DNA of 58,652 nucleotides from Lachnospiraceae bacterium (GTDB lineage: Bacteria; Bacillota; Clostridia; Lachnospirales; Lachnospiraceae): positions 1-58,652 of the forward strand of contig VSOC01000015.1 in the NCBI GenBank assembly GCA_009774615.1. Reading direction: 5' to 3'. The notes beneath the pieces are model-generated. The model ran no database searches and was not told where the DNA came from. It saw nothing but the letters and a program-made list of their open reading frames with translations. Positions 42,126 through 51,114 of the stretch are shown in pieces. Positions within the stretch are counted from its first letter, which is position 1, and each line of letters begins with the position of its first letter. A program made the translations under genes and the position numbers.

Positions 42126-43334
42126 ATGGCAAACAATTACGTCTTTAATGATTCTCTCCCCATTGCACCGCTGAAAATCGCTGCGCTGGAAAGTATTACA
42201 CCGTTGGCACAGAAAGTAAACGAGCACATCTTGAAATTCCGACAGAATGATACCGAAGAACTTATCCGCAGAAAAGCTGATCTTCACTATCGAGGCTATG
42301 ACGTAGAATCTTACCTTTTATCCTGTACCTGCCCCCGTTTCGGATCGGGAGAAGCCAAAGCGGTGATTAAAGAATCAACCAGGGGAACCGATATTTTTGC
42401 CATGGTGGATGTCACCAACTACAGTTGTACCTATAAGGTCAACGGCTTTATCAACCATATGTCGCCGGATGATCATTTCCAGGATTTAAAGCGGCTTATC
42501 GGTGCATGTGTGGCCACGGCCCATCGGGTGAATGTCATTATGCCCTTTCTCTATGAGAGCCGCCAGCACAAAAAAAGCCACCGGGAATCCTTAGACTGTG
42601 CAATGGCCTTACAGGAGTTAGTAAGCATGGGCGTGAGCAATATTATTACCTTCGATGCCCACGACCCCAGAGTACAAAATGCCATCCCCTTAAACGGTTT
42701 TGACAATTTCATGCCCACCTACCAGTTTGTCAAAGCTCTTTTTGAACACGATCAGAGTTTAAAAATTGATAAGGATCACCTGATGATTATCAGCCCCGAC
42801 GAAGGGGCCATGAACCGCGCCGTCTATCTGGCAAACAATCTGGGCGTTGATGTGGGAATGTTTTACAAACGCCGCGATTATTCCCGGGTAATTAACGGCA
42901 GAAACCCCATCGTGGCGCACGAGTTTTTAGGAACCTCCGTGGAAGGGAAAACGGTGCTGATTATCGACGATATGATTTCCTCCGGGGAAAGTATGCTTGA
43001 TACGGCAAGGGAATTAAAAGACCGGAAGGCTTCTAAGGTCATCGTCTGCTGTACCTTCGGCCTGTTTACCAGCGGCTGGCAGAAATTCGATGAATTTTAT
43101 GACAAGGGTTACATGGACTATGTGATCACCACGAATTTAAACTACCGCCCTGCCGCACTTTTAGAGCGGCCCTGGTACATCGAAGCGGATATGAGTAAAT
43201 ATATGGCGGCAATTATTAACTCCTTCAACCACGATGTTTCTATCGGGCGCACACTCACGCCCACCGAAAAAATCCAGAAGCTTATCCGCCTTCATCAAAA
43301 CGACGGCTATGACTATTATCAGACGATATTCTGA
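42126..43334 (+). CDS. prs: Ribose-phosphate pyrophosphokinase, long divergent form
   Basis: A 402-residue PRPP synthetase making phosphoribosyl pyrophosphate from ribose-5-phosphate and ATP for nucleotide, His and Trp synthesis. The PRPP-binding loop VLIIDDMISSGESMLDTA is near residue 280, the ATP-side motif ITFDAHDPRVQ near 180 and a ribose-phosphate region SPDEGAMNRA near 225. Classical bacterial Prs has about 315 residues; the extra length is at the N-terminus (about 60 residues) and the C-terminus. It is divergently oriented to its neighbours with its own promoter. Confidence 0.92.
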   Translation: MANNYVFNDSLPIAPLKIAALESITPLAQKVNEHILKFRQNDTEELIRRKADLHYRGYDVESYLLSCTCPRFGSGEAKAVIKESTRGTDIFAMVDVTNYSCTYKVNGFINHMSPDDHFQDLKRLIGACVATAHRVNVIMPFLYESRQHKKSHRESLDCAMALQELVSMGVSNIITFDAHDPRVQNAIPLNGFDNFMPTYQFVKALFEHDQSLKIDKDHLMIISPDEGAMNRAVYLANNLGVDVGMFYKRRDYSRVINGRNPIVAHEFLGTSVEGKTVLIIDDMISSGESMLDTARELKDRKASKVIVCCTFGLFTSGWQKFDEFYDKGYMDYVITTNLNYRPAALLERPWYIEADMSKYMAAIINSFNHDVSIGRTLTPTEKIQKLIRLHQNDGYDYYQTIF

Positions 43335-43364
43335 CAAGCCAAAGCGTTCATTCCTATAATAAAA

Positions 43365-43392
43365 GCGGAAGGTCTTTTTTCTGGCCTTCCGC
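43365..43392 (-). terminator. Bidirectional terminator between prs and pgeF
   Basis: GCGGAAGG (43365-43372) pairs with CCTTCCGC (43385-43392). On the minus strand the stem is followed by TTTTATTA, which suits pgeF; the same hairpin would stop prs transcripts from the other side. Confidence 0.8.
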
Positions 43393-43401
43393 CTGCAGCC
43401 T

Positions 43402-44265
43402 TCATGTTTCGGCAATTCCCAGGAATGCCGCCAGATTTCCCCTGTTTTCCCCGCATTTTCGGTGAGAGAATAAATACTCTGCGTTACAGCGGGTGCAGAG
43501 ATTGGTCACGGTAATCCGATCCCGGCAGACGCCCGCCTCTTCAAGAATTACTGCATTCGCCTTCCATAGATCCAACTGGTATTTTCCGGGTTTCCCGTTT
43601 TTCGCCCAAAGGCTCTCCCAGTCTTTTCTTGCAAAGTTCTTCTGAAACTCTTCGACAACCTCTTCCCCCACCTCAAAGCAATCCTTACAGATACTTGGGC
43701 CAATGCAGACCGTCACATCCTCAGGGCGGGTTCCAAAGGCTTTATTCATTGCCTGAAGGGTTTTTTCTCCCATCCGGTTTACTGTTCCCCTCCAGCCGGA
43801 ATGACTTAAGCCGACGGCACGGTTTACTGGATCGACAAAATACAGCGGCACGCAGTCCGCATAAAAGGTAACCAAGGTAATTCCCGGGATAGCACAGATT
43901 AATCCATCCACGTCCCGGTAATCCCGCGAAGCAATTACTCCTTTTCCCTCGTCTTCCCGCGTCACCCGGCGAATATTTACGGTATGTGTCTGCCAGGAAG
44001 CCACCATCCGGTTTCTGTTCACACCAAGAGCATCCGCCATCCGCGTAAAGTTTTCCAGCACATGCTCCGGATCATCGCCTCTGCTGTAAGAAAAATTCAT
44101 CGTGGAAAACTTTCCCGTGCTTGCTCCTCCCAGACGTGTGGAAAAGCCATTGACTACAAAGCCCATCTCTTCGAGCACCCGGAAAGACAAAAAAGGTGCC
44201 GCAGCATGGGTATCCGTCCGGAAAACCCGGCGCTTATCTGCATAGTTCCACTGTATCTGTTTCAT
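43402..44265 (-). CDS. pgeF: Peptidoglycan editing factor PgeF (YfiH, laccase-domain)
   Basis: The start at 44265, directly after GGAGGAT, gives 287 residues. Metal-binding motifs of the family are visible: SWQTHTVNI, TFYADCVPLYF and LSHSGWRGTVNR. PgeF removes wrongly incorporated residues from peptidoglycan precursors; related proteins act as purine nucleoside phosphorylases. It is downstream of rnhB-yraN. Confidence 0.93.
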   Translation of the reverse strand: MKQIQWNYADKRRVFRTDTHAAAPFLSFRVLEEMGFVVNGFSTRLGGASTGKFSTMNFSYSRGDDPEHVLENFTRMADALGVNRNRMVASWQTHTVNIRRVTREDEGKGVIASRDYRDVDGLICAIPGITLVTFYADCVPLYFVDPVNRAVGLSHSGWRGTVNRMGEKTLQAMNKAFGTRPEDVTVCIGPSICKDCFEVGEEVVEEFQKNFARKDWESLWAKNGKPGKYQLDLWKANAVILEEAGVCRDRITVTNLCTRCNAEYLFSHRKCGENRGNLAAFLGIAET

Positions 44266-44314
44266 ATCCTCCTCCATCATCATTCATCGTCTGCCGCAAT
44301 CTGCGTCTGTTGAT

Positions 44315-44656
44315 TTAGAAAGCATCCCGGATTAAGGAAATCTTTTCCCCGACAATGCCGACCACATCAAAACGGCAGGGAACGTCTTCGCCATACCTTT
44401 TCCGGTAGAGGTAGTACCGGGCAGCACTTCGGATTTTCTGCTGTTTTTTTGCATCCACAGCCTCTGCGGGCGCACCGCTGTGCAGGTTCTTCCGGTATTT
44501 TACCTCGATAAAAACAAGAACATCCTTATCCCGGGCAATAATATCCACCTCACCCTGACGACAGCAGAAATTTAGTTCCACAATCCGGTATCCCTGTTTC
44601 TTTAAATAATCCGCCGCAAAAAGTTCATAGCGTCTTCCCAGCTCCCGCTTATCCAT
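44315..44656 (-). CDS. YraN family (UPF0102) endonuclease-like protein
   Basis: A 113-residue protein with the restriction-endonuclease-like core GEVDIIARDKDVLVFIEVKYR, where the Asp and Glu-x-Lys form the metal site. YraN family proteins are predicted nucleases, their biological role being unproved. The start overlaps rnhB by 8 bp, as in many genomes. Confidence 0.93.
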   Translation of the reverse strand: MDKRELGRRYELFAADYLKKQGYRIVELNFCCRQGEVDIIARDKDVLVFIEVKYRKNLHSGAPAEAVDAKKQQKIRSAARYYLYRKRYGEDVPCRFDVVGIVGEKISLIRDAF

Positions 44657-45335
44657 TTGCCTTATCTGCCTCTTCTCCTTCGTCTGCTTTTACAAATTTT
44701 CCGATAAAAGTTCTGCGGTGCAGGGGGCAGGGACCCTCATCTTTAAGCGCCTGGATATGGGCAGCCGTGCCGTAACCCTTATGTTTGGCAAATCCGTAAT
44801 TCGGATACTGTTTATCATAGTCTGTCATCAGGTGATCCCTGGTTACTTTGGCTAAGACACTTGCCGCGGCAATGGAAAGACTTTTGGCATCTCCACGGAT
44901 GATTTTTACCTGCTTGATTTCCTTTGGCAGCCCGGGGATTTCCACGGCGTCATTTAAAAGTACCTGAGGAACACAGGAAAGTTTTCCCACGGCCTGGCGC
45001 ATGGCGGCATAGGTCGCCTGGAGAATATTGATCCGGTCAATCTCCTTCGGCTCCACAATCCCCACCGCACAGCTTACGGCCTTCTCCTGAATTTCCAAAA
45101 ATAATTCCTCGCGCCGCTTTTCGGAAAGCTTTTTTGAATCATTCAGATAGAGAATCTTACAGTCTTTTGGTAAAATCACAGCCCCGGCAACCACAGGCCC
45201 GGCCAGAGGCCCTCTTCCTGCCTCGTCAATTCCGCAGATATGGGCAGCCCATCCATACTCGCGCTCATAGGTAAGCATTTCTTCCAGACGCAAAAGTTCT
45301 TTTTCCAGCTTCTCTCCCGTTAATTTTCCTGCCAT
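44649..45335 (-). CDS. rnhB: Ribonuclease HII
   Basis: A 228-residue type 2 RNase H that cuts ribonucleotides embedded in DNA. The active-site motif is CGIDEAGRGPLAGPVVAGA with Asp37 and Glu38; a further Asp lies in LYLNDSKKL and the fourth acidic residue in TRDHLMTDYD. The C-terminal KHKGYGTAAHI is conserved. It precedes yraN with an 8-bp overlap and follows ylqF. Confidence 0.97.
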   Translation of the reverse strand: MAGKLTGEKLEKELLRLEEMLTYEREYGWAAHICGIDEAGRGPLAGPVVAGAVILPKDCKILYLNDSKKLSEKRREELFLEIQEKAVSCAVGIVEPKEIDRINILQATYAAMRQAVGKLSCVPQVLLNDAVEIPGLPKEIKQVKIIRGDAKSLSIAAASVLAKVTRDHLMTDYDKQYPNYGFAKHKGYGTAAHIQALKDEGPCPLHRRTFIGKFVKADEGEEADKANG

Positions 45336-45457
45336 TTTGTTTATCCTCTCTTTTGGGGTACAGGTTTTTTCGTTCTTGTGTTTTTGTTATTCTATTTTAG
45401 TTCCTGTGCTTTTTATTCTGTTTTTGTTCCTGTGCTTCTGCCACGATTCCTGTGTGT

Positions 45458-46294
45458 TTACGGCAGTTCCAGCGTAATCCGTCCCAGCTTTCCGCTTCGG
45501 AAATCGTCGAAGAAGGCATTGGAAGCTTTTCCCAGATCATATCCTCCGCCTTTCTGCAGACAGCCCCTGACCCGTCCTATCTCCTCCAGTGCCGGGAGTG
45601 CTTCGGTTTTATCAATGCCGTAGCGTTCGATAAGTGCCTGAGGATAGCGTTCAAGCAGCAGATTAAGAAGTTCTAAGGCAAGTTCCTCTTTATTTAAGAT
45701 ATCATCGTTAATGGAACCAATGTAGGCCAGCTTCTTTCCTACCTCCTGATCTTCAAATTTAGGCCAGAGAATTCCCGGTGTGTCTAAAAGTTCCAGAAGC
45801 TTACTTAATCGAATCCACTGGTTTCCCTTCGTTACCCCCGGCTTATTGCCGGTTTTCGTGCAGGCTTTTTTGGCATAGGCATTAATAAAGGTAGATTTTC
45901 CCACATTGGGAATGCCAACCACCATCGCACGGATTGGGCGGTTTTGGATGCCCTTCCGCTTATCCCTCTCCAGCTTTTCCTTACAGGCTTCTGTCACCGC
46001 ACCCTGGATTTGCTTTAATCCCGCCCCCGAACGGCAGTTTAATTTCACCGCCGGAAAGCCCAGACCGGAAAAATAGGAAATCCAGAGATCATTTGCCTTA
46101 TCATCTGCTAAATCAGCCTTATTCAGCAGGATCAGCCTGGCTTTCCCCTTTCCCAGCTGATCCATTTCCGGGTTACGGCTGGATAAAGGTGCCCGGGCAT
46201 CCACCAATTCAATTACCAGGTCAATTAATTTTACAGCCTCTTCCATCGCCCGCTTCGCCTTGGTCATATGTCCGGGATACCATTGAATATTCAT
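45458..46294 (-). CDS. ylqF: Ribosome biogenesis GTPase YlqF (RbgA)
   Basis: A 278-residue circularly permuted GTPase: G4 (NKAD) comes first at about residue 58, then G1 GIPNVGKSTF near 135 and G3 DTPGILWP near 178. The N-terminal MNIQWYPGHMTKAKR is characteristic. It assists late 50S assembly. It lies in the rplS-lepB-ylqF-rnhB order found in Bacillus. Confidence 0.96.
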   Translation of the reverse strand: MNIQWYPGHMTKAKRAMEEAVKLIDLVIELVDARAPLSSRNPEMDQLGKGKARLILLNKADLADDKANDLWISYFSGLGFPAVKLNCRSGAGLKQIQGAVTEACKEKLERDKRKGIQNRPIRAMVVGIPNVGKSTFINAYAKKACTKTGNKPGVTKGNQWIRLSKLLELLDTPGILWPKFEDQEVGKKLAYIGSINDDILNKEELALELLNLLLERYPQALIERYGIDKTEALPALEEIGRVRGCLQKGGGYDLGKASNAFFDDFRSGKLGRITLELP

Positions 46295-46367
46295 ACCTTT
46301 ACCTCAATTCTATTTCTATTTGTCTTGTTCTCAGGTTTCTTTTCTCTTATATTCGTTTTCCGGCATC

Positions 46368-46946
46368 TCAGCGGATAATACCCATATTTAAGGTAGGGTG
46401 AATCCGAAACCAGACCTTTCCGATAATCTGGGATTCCTTTACATTGCCCACATTGGCAAAACGGCTGTCCTCGCTGGAATCGCGGTTATCGCCCAGAAGA
46501 AAATATTCGTCTGCCCCTAATACAACCGGATTTTCTGCCAGCCCTGCCAGGGCAATTTTTTTCTGTGCTTTAACCATTTCCCCGTCAACTTCCATCGTTA
46601 TCCCTTTTTCTTCCAGTACCTGGCCGTTGATCAGAACCTGACCGTCCTGAATCTGTACGGTTTCCCCGGGCAGACCGATAATCCGCTTAATATTCCTTTT
46701 TTGATCTTCCCGCTCAAACACCACCACATCAAAACGCTCCGGCTTTCCCAGATCCAGCTTAAGCTGGTTCATCAGCACAATATCCTCTGAATTTAAAAGC
46801 GGCGACATGGAATTTCCGGATACCACCACCAGATTGCCGAAAGCATAGACCGTATAACAGGCCATCGCCACAACCACAATAATATCCGTAATCCAGCAGA
46901 CAATTCCACGAACCCTGTTTGTCCCATCCTCTCGATAAAACTCCAT
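46368..46946 (-). CDS. lepB: Signal peptidase I
   Basis: A 192-residue membrane serine peptidase that removes signal peptides. One N-terminal helix (WITDIIVVVAMACYTVYAF) anchors it. The nucleophile is Ser46 in SGNSMSP and the general base is Lys87 in NIKRIIGLPGE. YFLLGDNRDSSEDSR is box E. It sits between rplS and ylqF. Confidence 0.96.
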   Translation of the reverse strand: MEFYREDGTNRVRGIVCWITDIIVVVAMACYTVYAFGNLVVVSGNSMSPLLNSEDIVLMNQLKLDLGKPERFDVVVFEREDQKRNIKRIIGLPGETVQIQDGQVLINGQVLEEKGITMEVDGEMVKAQKKIALAGLAENPVVLGADEYFLLGDNRDSSEDSRFANVGNVKESQIIGKVWFRIHPTLNMGIIR

Positions 46947-47009
46947 CTATTACCATCCCGTCTGTTCAATCATACACCTGCAAACTTCCCTCCTGCCCGG
47001 ATATGGCAA

Positions 47010-47038
47010 GAAGAGGGCGTTATTAAAACGCCCTCTTC
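47010..47038 (-). terminator. Strong hairpin after rplS
   Basis: GAAGAGGGCGTT (47010-47021) pairs perfectly over 12 bp with AACGCCCTCTTC (47027-47038), with a 5-nt loop. The following minus-strand bases are TTGCC, a poor T-tract, so it may act as a partial terminator or processing site before lepB. Confidence 0.7.
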
Positions 47039-47069
47039 CCCCGCCGCAGACAGCAGCTAAATTCGTCAA

Positions 47070-47417
47070 TTACCGTACTAACTCTTTTACCTTTGCAGCC
47101 TTACCCACTCTGTCCCTCAAGTAGTTCAGTTTTGCACGTCTTACCTTACCTCTGCGGACTACTTCAATTTTATCCACAAACGGAGAATGAACCGGCCAGG
47201 TCTTTTCTACGCCGATACCGTTAGAATTCTTTCTTACGGTAAAGGTTTCTCTGGCACCGCCGTTCTGTCTTTTTAAAACGGTTCCCTCAAATACCTGGAT
47301 TCTCTCGCGGTTTCCTTCTTTAATCTTGTTATACACCTTCACGGTATCGCCGACATGGAACTCCGGCACAGACTCTTTTAACTGTGTTGCTTCAATGTTC
47401 TTAATAATGTCGTTCAT
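47070..47417 (-). CDS. rplS: 50S ribosomal protein L19
   Basis: The full 115 residues of bL19, with VPEFHVGDTVKVYNKIKEG near residue 19, RIQVFEGTVLKRQNGG, FTVRKNSNGIGVEKTWPVHS and RGKVRRAKLNYLRDR. It lies at the 30S-50S interface. GGAGG precedes the ATG, and a dedicated promoter lies about 85 bp upstream. Confidence 0.98.
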   Translation of the reverse strand: MNDIIKNIEATQLKESVPEFHVGDTVKVYNKIKEGNRERIQVFEGTVLKRQNGGARETFTVRKNSNGIGVEKTWPVHSPFVDKIEVVRRGKVRRAKLNYLRDRVGKAAKVKELVR

Positions 47418-47501
47418 TTGTGAACCTCCTTGTACTATTTGATGTTCTTACCGGCCAGTTTACCGCAGAGGACCATCTCTTTTTATCGTCACAACATTTA
47501 A

Positions 47502-47530
47502 ACTCTACCATAGATGGGGCAAAAATGCAA
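47502..47530 (-). promoter_or_regulatory. rplS promoter
   Basis: Minus-strand TTGCAT (47525-47530), a 17-bp spacer and extended -10 TGGTAGAGT with TAGAGT at 47502-47507. A purine-rich AT tract upstream (about 47531-47590) resembles an UP element. Confidence 0.55.
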
Positions 47531-47586
47531 CTGTTTTTTCTTTTATTTCTTTTTATTTCTTTGATTTATTTTCTTTTCTTTCTCTT

Positions 47587-48804
47587 TTATTTCCGCAAAA
47601 TCACAAACTCCTCCTCCATCAGCAGCCAGTTTGCCCGGAAGAAATTCATCAGCTGCCAGTACCCCGCGCCGAAAAGGCCGTACTCCTGAATCAGCGAAAA
47701 TTTCCCCTGAACACTCTTTACATCCTCAAACCAGACCTCATGCCGAATCCCGTATTGCCAGTAACGGTAATACGGTGACTTGGCGGTCGGGTCAAACCAG
47801 ATTTCAACACCGTGGTCAATCGCCGTCTGCACCGCCTCTGCATGGTTAATGGTCTGCGCCCGGGTAATTCCGCGCTCGTAGGGAAGAGGCCAGTCATAAC
47901 CGTAGTTTGGAATCCCCAGGCTGATTTTTTCTGCGGGAATTTCGGACAATGCATATTCCACCACCCGCCTTACCATATTTAACGGCGCGACTGCCATGGG
48001 CGGGCCCTGGCTGTAGCCCCATTCATAGGTCATCAGCATCACATGATTGGCGGCCTCTCCAAGCAGGCGGTAGTCCATTCCTTCATATAATAGTCCCTTT
48101 TGCCCGGCCGAGGTTTTGGGTGCTAAAGCCACACTGACCTCATAGTCAAAGAGGTTCATCACCTCGCGGGTCTTTCGCACAAAGCCGGCAAAACCCTGCC
48201 GATCCTCGGCGAGTACATACTCAAAATCAATGTTCAGCCCCAGAAATCCCCGCTCCTGCATCGCACGCCCCAGTTCCCAGATCAGGCGCTGCTGCACCGA
48301 AGGATTTCTTACCAGAACGGACACAAGGTTATTATTAAAATGTCCGTCTGCCCCCAGCGGGGTGAGGGTCAGCACCGGACGAACTCCCGCCTCCTTAGCA
48401 GCGGCAACCATCCAGCGGTCGTCACTGTTTGGATAGACGAGATTTCCTTCCTCGGTAAATCCATAGGAAAATACATAGAGATCCGTCAGATAGGGAAGGG
48501 TCTGGTTCAGGGTTCTGGCATTGATAAAGGGATAGGCATAGCCGAACGAGTAAAGATTTCGCCCTGTTCTTTTGGGTGTTTCAGATAAAGTTTTTGGCAA
48601 ACCTCCTGACGATGTTCCCGGTGAGTTTCCGGAATCATCAAGTCCTGTACCGGTGCTTTCCCCCGGCAGGAAAAGCGCCTGACCCACAGCCAGGCGATAG
48701 GGATACTCGATTTGGTTTGCCCACACTAACGTTTCTACCGGGATGCCATTCTCCTGCGCGATGGCATCGACATTATCTCCTTCCTGAACGGTATAAATAT
48801 TCAT
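47587..48804 (-). CDS. LysM-GH18 glycosidase (spore-type YaaH/SleL-like)
   Basis: With the ATG at 48804 the protein has 405 residues. One LysM domain (IYTVQEGDNVDAIAQENGIP, 3-22, to about 50) is followed by a Ser/Gly linker and a GH18 barrel with GFLGLNIDFEYV as the catalytic signature (Glu acid) and MLMTYEWGYSQGPP. The layout matches YaaH/SleL cortex-lytic N-acetylglucosaminidases acting on spore cortex or wall. No signal peptide is present, as in Bacillus homologues. An in-frame TTG two codons earlier is an alternative start. Confidence 0.9.
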   Translation of the reverse strand: MNIYTVQEGDNVDAIAQENGIPVETLVWANQIEYPYRLAVGQALFLPGESTGTGLDDSGNSPGTSSGGLPKTLSETPKRTGRNLYSFGYAYPFINARTLNQTLPYLTDLYVFSYGFTEEGNLVYPNSDDRWMVAAAKEAGVRPVLTLTPLGADGHFNNNLVSVLVRNPSVQQRLIWELGRAMQERGFLGLNIDFEYVLAEDRQGFAGFVRKTREVMNLFDYEVSVALAPKTSAGQKGLLYEGMDYRLLGEAANHVMLMTYEWGYSQGPPMAVAPLNMVRRVVEYALSEIPAEKISLGIPNYGYDWPLPYERGITRAQTINHAEAVQTAIDHGVEIWFDPTAKSPYYRYWQYGIRHEVWFEDVKSVQGKFSLIQEYGLFGAGYWQLMNFFRANWLLMEEEFVILRK

Positions 48805-48858
48805 CCTCAATTTCCCGATTTCCCTTCAAGAGAGGTTTTTACAGCTTATGCCCTTATT

Positions 48859-50190
48859 TTACAGATAATGATAGACTTTTCGCTTTGTCACGATAAACCA
48901 GATCGTCACGGTAAGGGCAAGGGCCTCCGCCGCCACAACCGAGAGCCAGATCCCGTCAATCTGCAGCAGTATCGGCAGAAGAAAGACAAAAACAATCTGG
49001 AAAATAAAGGTGCGCAGAAAGGAAATGGCCGCAGATACCACGCCGTTATTTAACGCGGTAAAAAAGGCCGATCCCCACACATTAAAGCCCATCATTAAAA
49101 AGCAGAGGGAGTAAAGCTGAAAGCCCCGGCAGGTCATGGCAAACAGTCCTTCATCATAGCCGGCAAATGCCCCGACTAAGGGCGCGGAAAAGACTTCTGC
49201 CAAAACGGTCATCAAAACCCCTGCACTGCCCATTAAAATCATACTCTTTTTACACAGGTTTTTTAACTCTCCATAATTTCCTGCCCCATAGTGATAGCTG
49301 ACAATGGGCGCACTGCCGATCGAATAGCCGATAAACACCGCAAGAAAGACAAAATTGGCATACATAATCACCCCATAGGCCGCGACACCGTCCTCTCCGG
49401 CAATCCGCATTAACTGAAAATTATAGAGGATGTTGACAATGGAACCGGACAAATTGGAAACCATCTCCGAGGAGCCATTGGCAAAGGTCTGTACCAGGAC
49501 TTTCCCGTAAACCGGCGCTTTGGTTAAATGCAGAAGGCTGTCATTCTTCCCGGCAAAGTAAACAACAGGAATCACTGCCCCCACAACCTGCCCCAGAGCC
49601 GTTGCCAGAGCTGCGCCGGAAATCCCCCATGGAAACACAACGATAAACACAAAATCCAGCACCGCATTCGTCAGCCCTGCCAGAATGGAAACCTTTAAAC
49701 TCAGCCCCGGCTTCTCCGCCGTGACAAAGAAATTCTGGAATACATTCTGCAAAACAAAAGCCGGTTCGGCAAGAAATAAAATTCGGCTGTACGTCACACA
49801 GTATTCCTTTAACTCTCCCGAAGCCCCAAGCCTGTCTGCAATCTGCGGCGCAAAGATATAGCTCACTGCAGACACAAGGATACTGAGGAAAAGCGCGGCA
49901 TAGACCAGCAGGGAAAAATACCGGTTAGCCAGTTCCTTCTTTCCCTCACCCAGGGTCTTAGAAACCACGGCGCTCCCCCCTGTGCCAATCATAAACCCAA
50001 TCGTACCGATGCCCATCGCTATCGGCATCACCAGATTTACCGCAGCAAAGGGCTGTTTCCCGACAAAATTGGACACAAAAAATCCGTCGATAATGCTGTA
50101 CAGCGAAGTAAATACCATCATCAGCACCGGAGAAACTACAAAGCGCAAAAGCCATGGATAAGTGAAATGATCCGATAACTGAATCCTCAT
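48859..50190 (-). CDS. MATE-family efflux transporter
   Basis: A 443-residue exporter with 12 predicted helices. IQLSDHFTYPWLLRF at the N-terminus and MMVFTSLYSIIDGFFVSNFV in the first helix are typical; IGFMIGTGGSAVVSKTLG-type residues are also seen. It probably exports a cationic drug or metabolite using Na+ or H+. The start at 50190 fits family alignments; an in-frame ATG at 50238 is possible. It is 122 bp after a marR gene on the same strand and is likely under its control. Confidence 0.92.
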   Translation of the reverse strand: MRIQLSDHFTYPWLLRFVVSPVLMMVFTSLYSIIDGFFVSNFVGKQPFAAVNLVMPIAMGIGTIGFMIGTGGSAVVSKTLGEGKKELANRYFSLLVYAALFLSILVSAVSYIFAPQIADRLGASGELKEYCVTYSRILFLAEPAFVLQNVFQNFFVTAEKPGLSLKVSILAGLTNAVLDFVFIVVFPWGISGAALATALGQVVGAVIPVVYFAGKNDSLLHLTKAPVYGKVLVQTFANGSSEMVSNLSGSIVNILYNFQLMRIAGEDGVAAYGVIMYANFVFLAVFIGYSIGSAPIVSYHYGAGNYGELKNLCKKSMILMGSAGVLMTVLAEVFSAPLVGAFAGYDEGLFAMTCRGFQLYSLCFLMMGFNVWGSAFFTALNNGVVSAAISFLRTFIFQIVFVFLLPILLQIDGIWLSVVAAEALALTVTIWFIVTKRKVYHYL

Positions 50191-50312
50191 CTTCTTATTT
50201 TCTTTATTCCTTTTTTGACTGCACTTATTCGTTCTCATTTCTTTCTTTTTAAAAACCTCCGCTTACTTTATTCACTGCCGTTTTTTAACCATTTTCCTTT
50301 TCGTTTTTACAT

Positions 50313-50780
50313 TCAGCCATTCTCTTCTTTACCCGGATAAAAATTCTGCGCATCCACTTCCTTACGGTACAGAGAAACCAGTTTTTTTGTTAAGCGCAGA
50401 AGTTCCCGGCTCTCTTCTGGTTCCATCGCGGCAAAGATACGGTTTTCCATCTCCACAACCGGGACAATCTTCTCCTGAACCAACGCCTGTCCTTTGGGCG
50501 TAAGATAAAGATGTTGTTCCCGCCTCTTCCCCTTTTCCAGGGAAATAATTCCTTTTTCCTCCAGATTCTTTATCGAAGAATTAATCGTCTGCCTGCTGGT
50601 AGAATAATAATCCGCAATATCCTTCTGCAAACACCCGCCGCCAAACTCCACCAAGGTATACAAAATAGAAAATGCACTGTTGGACAATTCCATCTTCTGC
50701 GCAATTTCATGGAAAATCCCATCCAGTTCTTTATAATTGCGGTTAAATTCAATTAACTCTCTCCCATGCTTTACTTTCAT
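50313..50780 (-). CDS. MarR-family transcriptional regulator
   Basis: A 155-residue winged-helix repressor: MELSNSAFSILYTLVEFG, then LQKDIADYYSTSRQTINSSI as the recognition helix region, and a beta-wing around KGIISLEKGKRREQHLYL. It likely represses itself and the MATE gene downstream. Its promoter is a perfect sigma-A consensus with direct repeat operators. The ligand is unknown. Confidence 0.93.
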   Translation of the reverse strand: MKVKHGRELIEFNRNYKELDGIFHEIAQKMELSNSAFSILYTLVEFGGGCLQKDIADYYSTSRQTINSSIKNLEEKGIISLEKGKRREQHLYLTPKGQALVQEKIVPVVEMENRIFAAMEPEESRELLRLTKKLVSLYRKEVDAQNFYPGKEENG

Positions 50781-50796
50781 AAACCATCATCCCCTT

Positions 50797-50854
50797 TAAT
50801 CCGATTTCATATTTTGATAGTGGGTATTATAATCCGATTTCATATTTATGTCAA
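50797..50854 (-). promoter_or_regulatory. marR promoter with direct-repeat operators
   Basis: Minus-strand TTGACA (50849-50854) and TATAAT (50826-50831), 17 bp apart, both perfect. The 18-mer TAATCCGATTTCATATTT (plus-strand reading) occurs at 50830-50847, covering the spacer and -10, and at 50797-50814 near the start of transcription, 33 bp apart, that is, three helical turns. Confidence 0.88.
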
Positions 50855-51114
50855 GAATAAAAGGGGGCATTTTTTTAAGCTATAATTCCTATCGGCACAT
50901 AAATATCAGACAGAAGGGCCGCAGAATCAATAACATCATCCATCCGTCTAACCTCGTCAAAAAAAATATTAGGTTATATCGTTCAGGACAATATTGTGTT
51001 ATTCAAGCAAAAGATAATGCAAGAAAAAGCATTAAACTTCTCTTATAATAACAGTTAAGTCAGAAGATCCAAAAATGATAAAAAACTTCCAAAAATAAAA
51101 GGGGACATAAACAC
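50855..51114. other. AT-rich intergenic region before the GH13 gene
   Basis: About 260 AT-rich bases between the marR promoter and the GH13 start. TATAAT-like sequence near 51043 has no good -35. A 66-codon plus-strand frame (50848-51048) lacks a ribosome binding site and overlaps the marR promoter, so I do not call it a gene. Nothing else was recognised. Confidence 0.4.

Noticed and set aside
47470..47516. CCATCT/AGATGG inverted repeat as an L19 leader structure
   Set aside because: The best promoter puts the AGATGG arm in the -10/-35 spacer, so it would not be transcribed.
50848..51048. 66-codon plus-strand frame between marR and the GH13 gene
   Set aside because: It has no ribosome binding site and begins within the -35 box of the marR promoter. 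Its end looks slightly protein-like, but I cannot support a gene.
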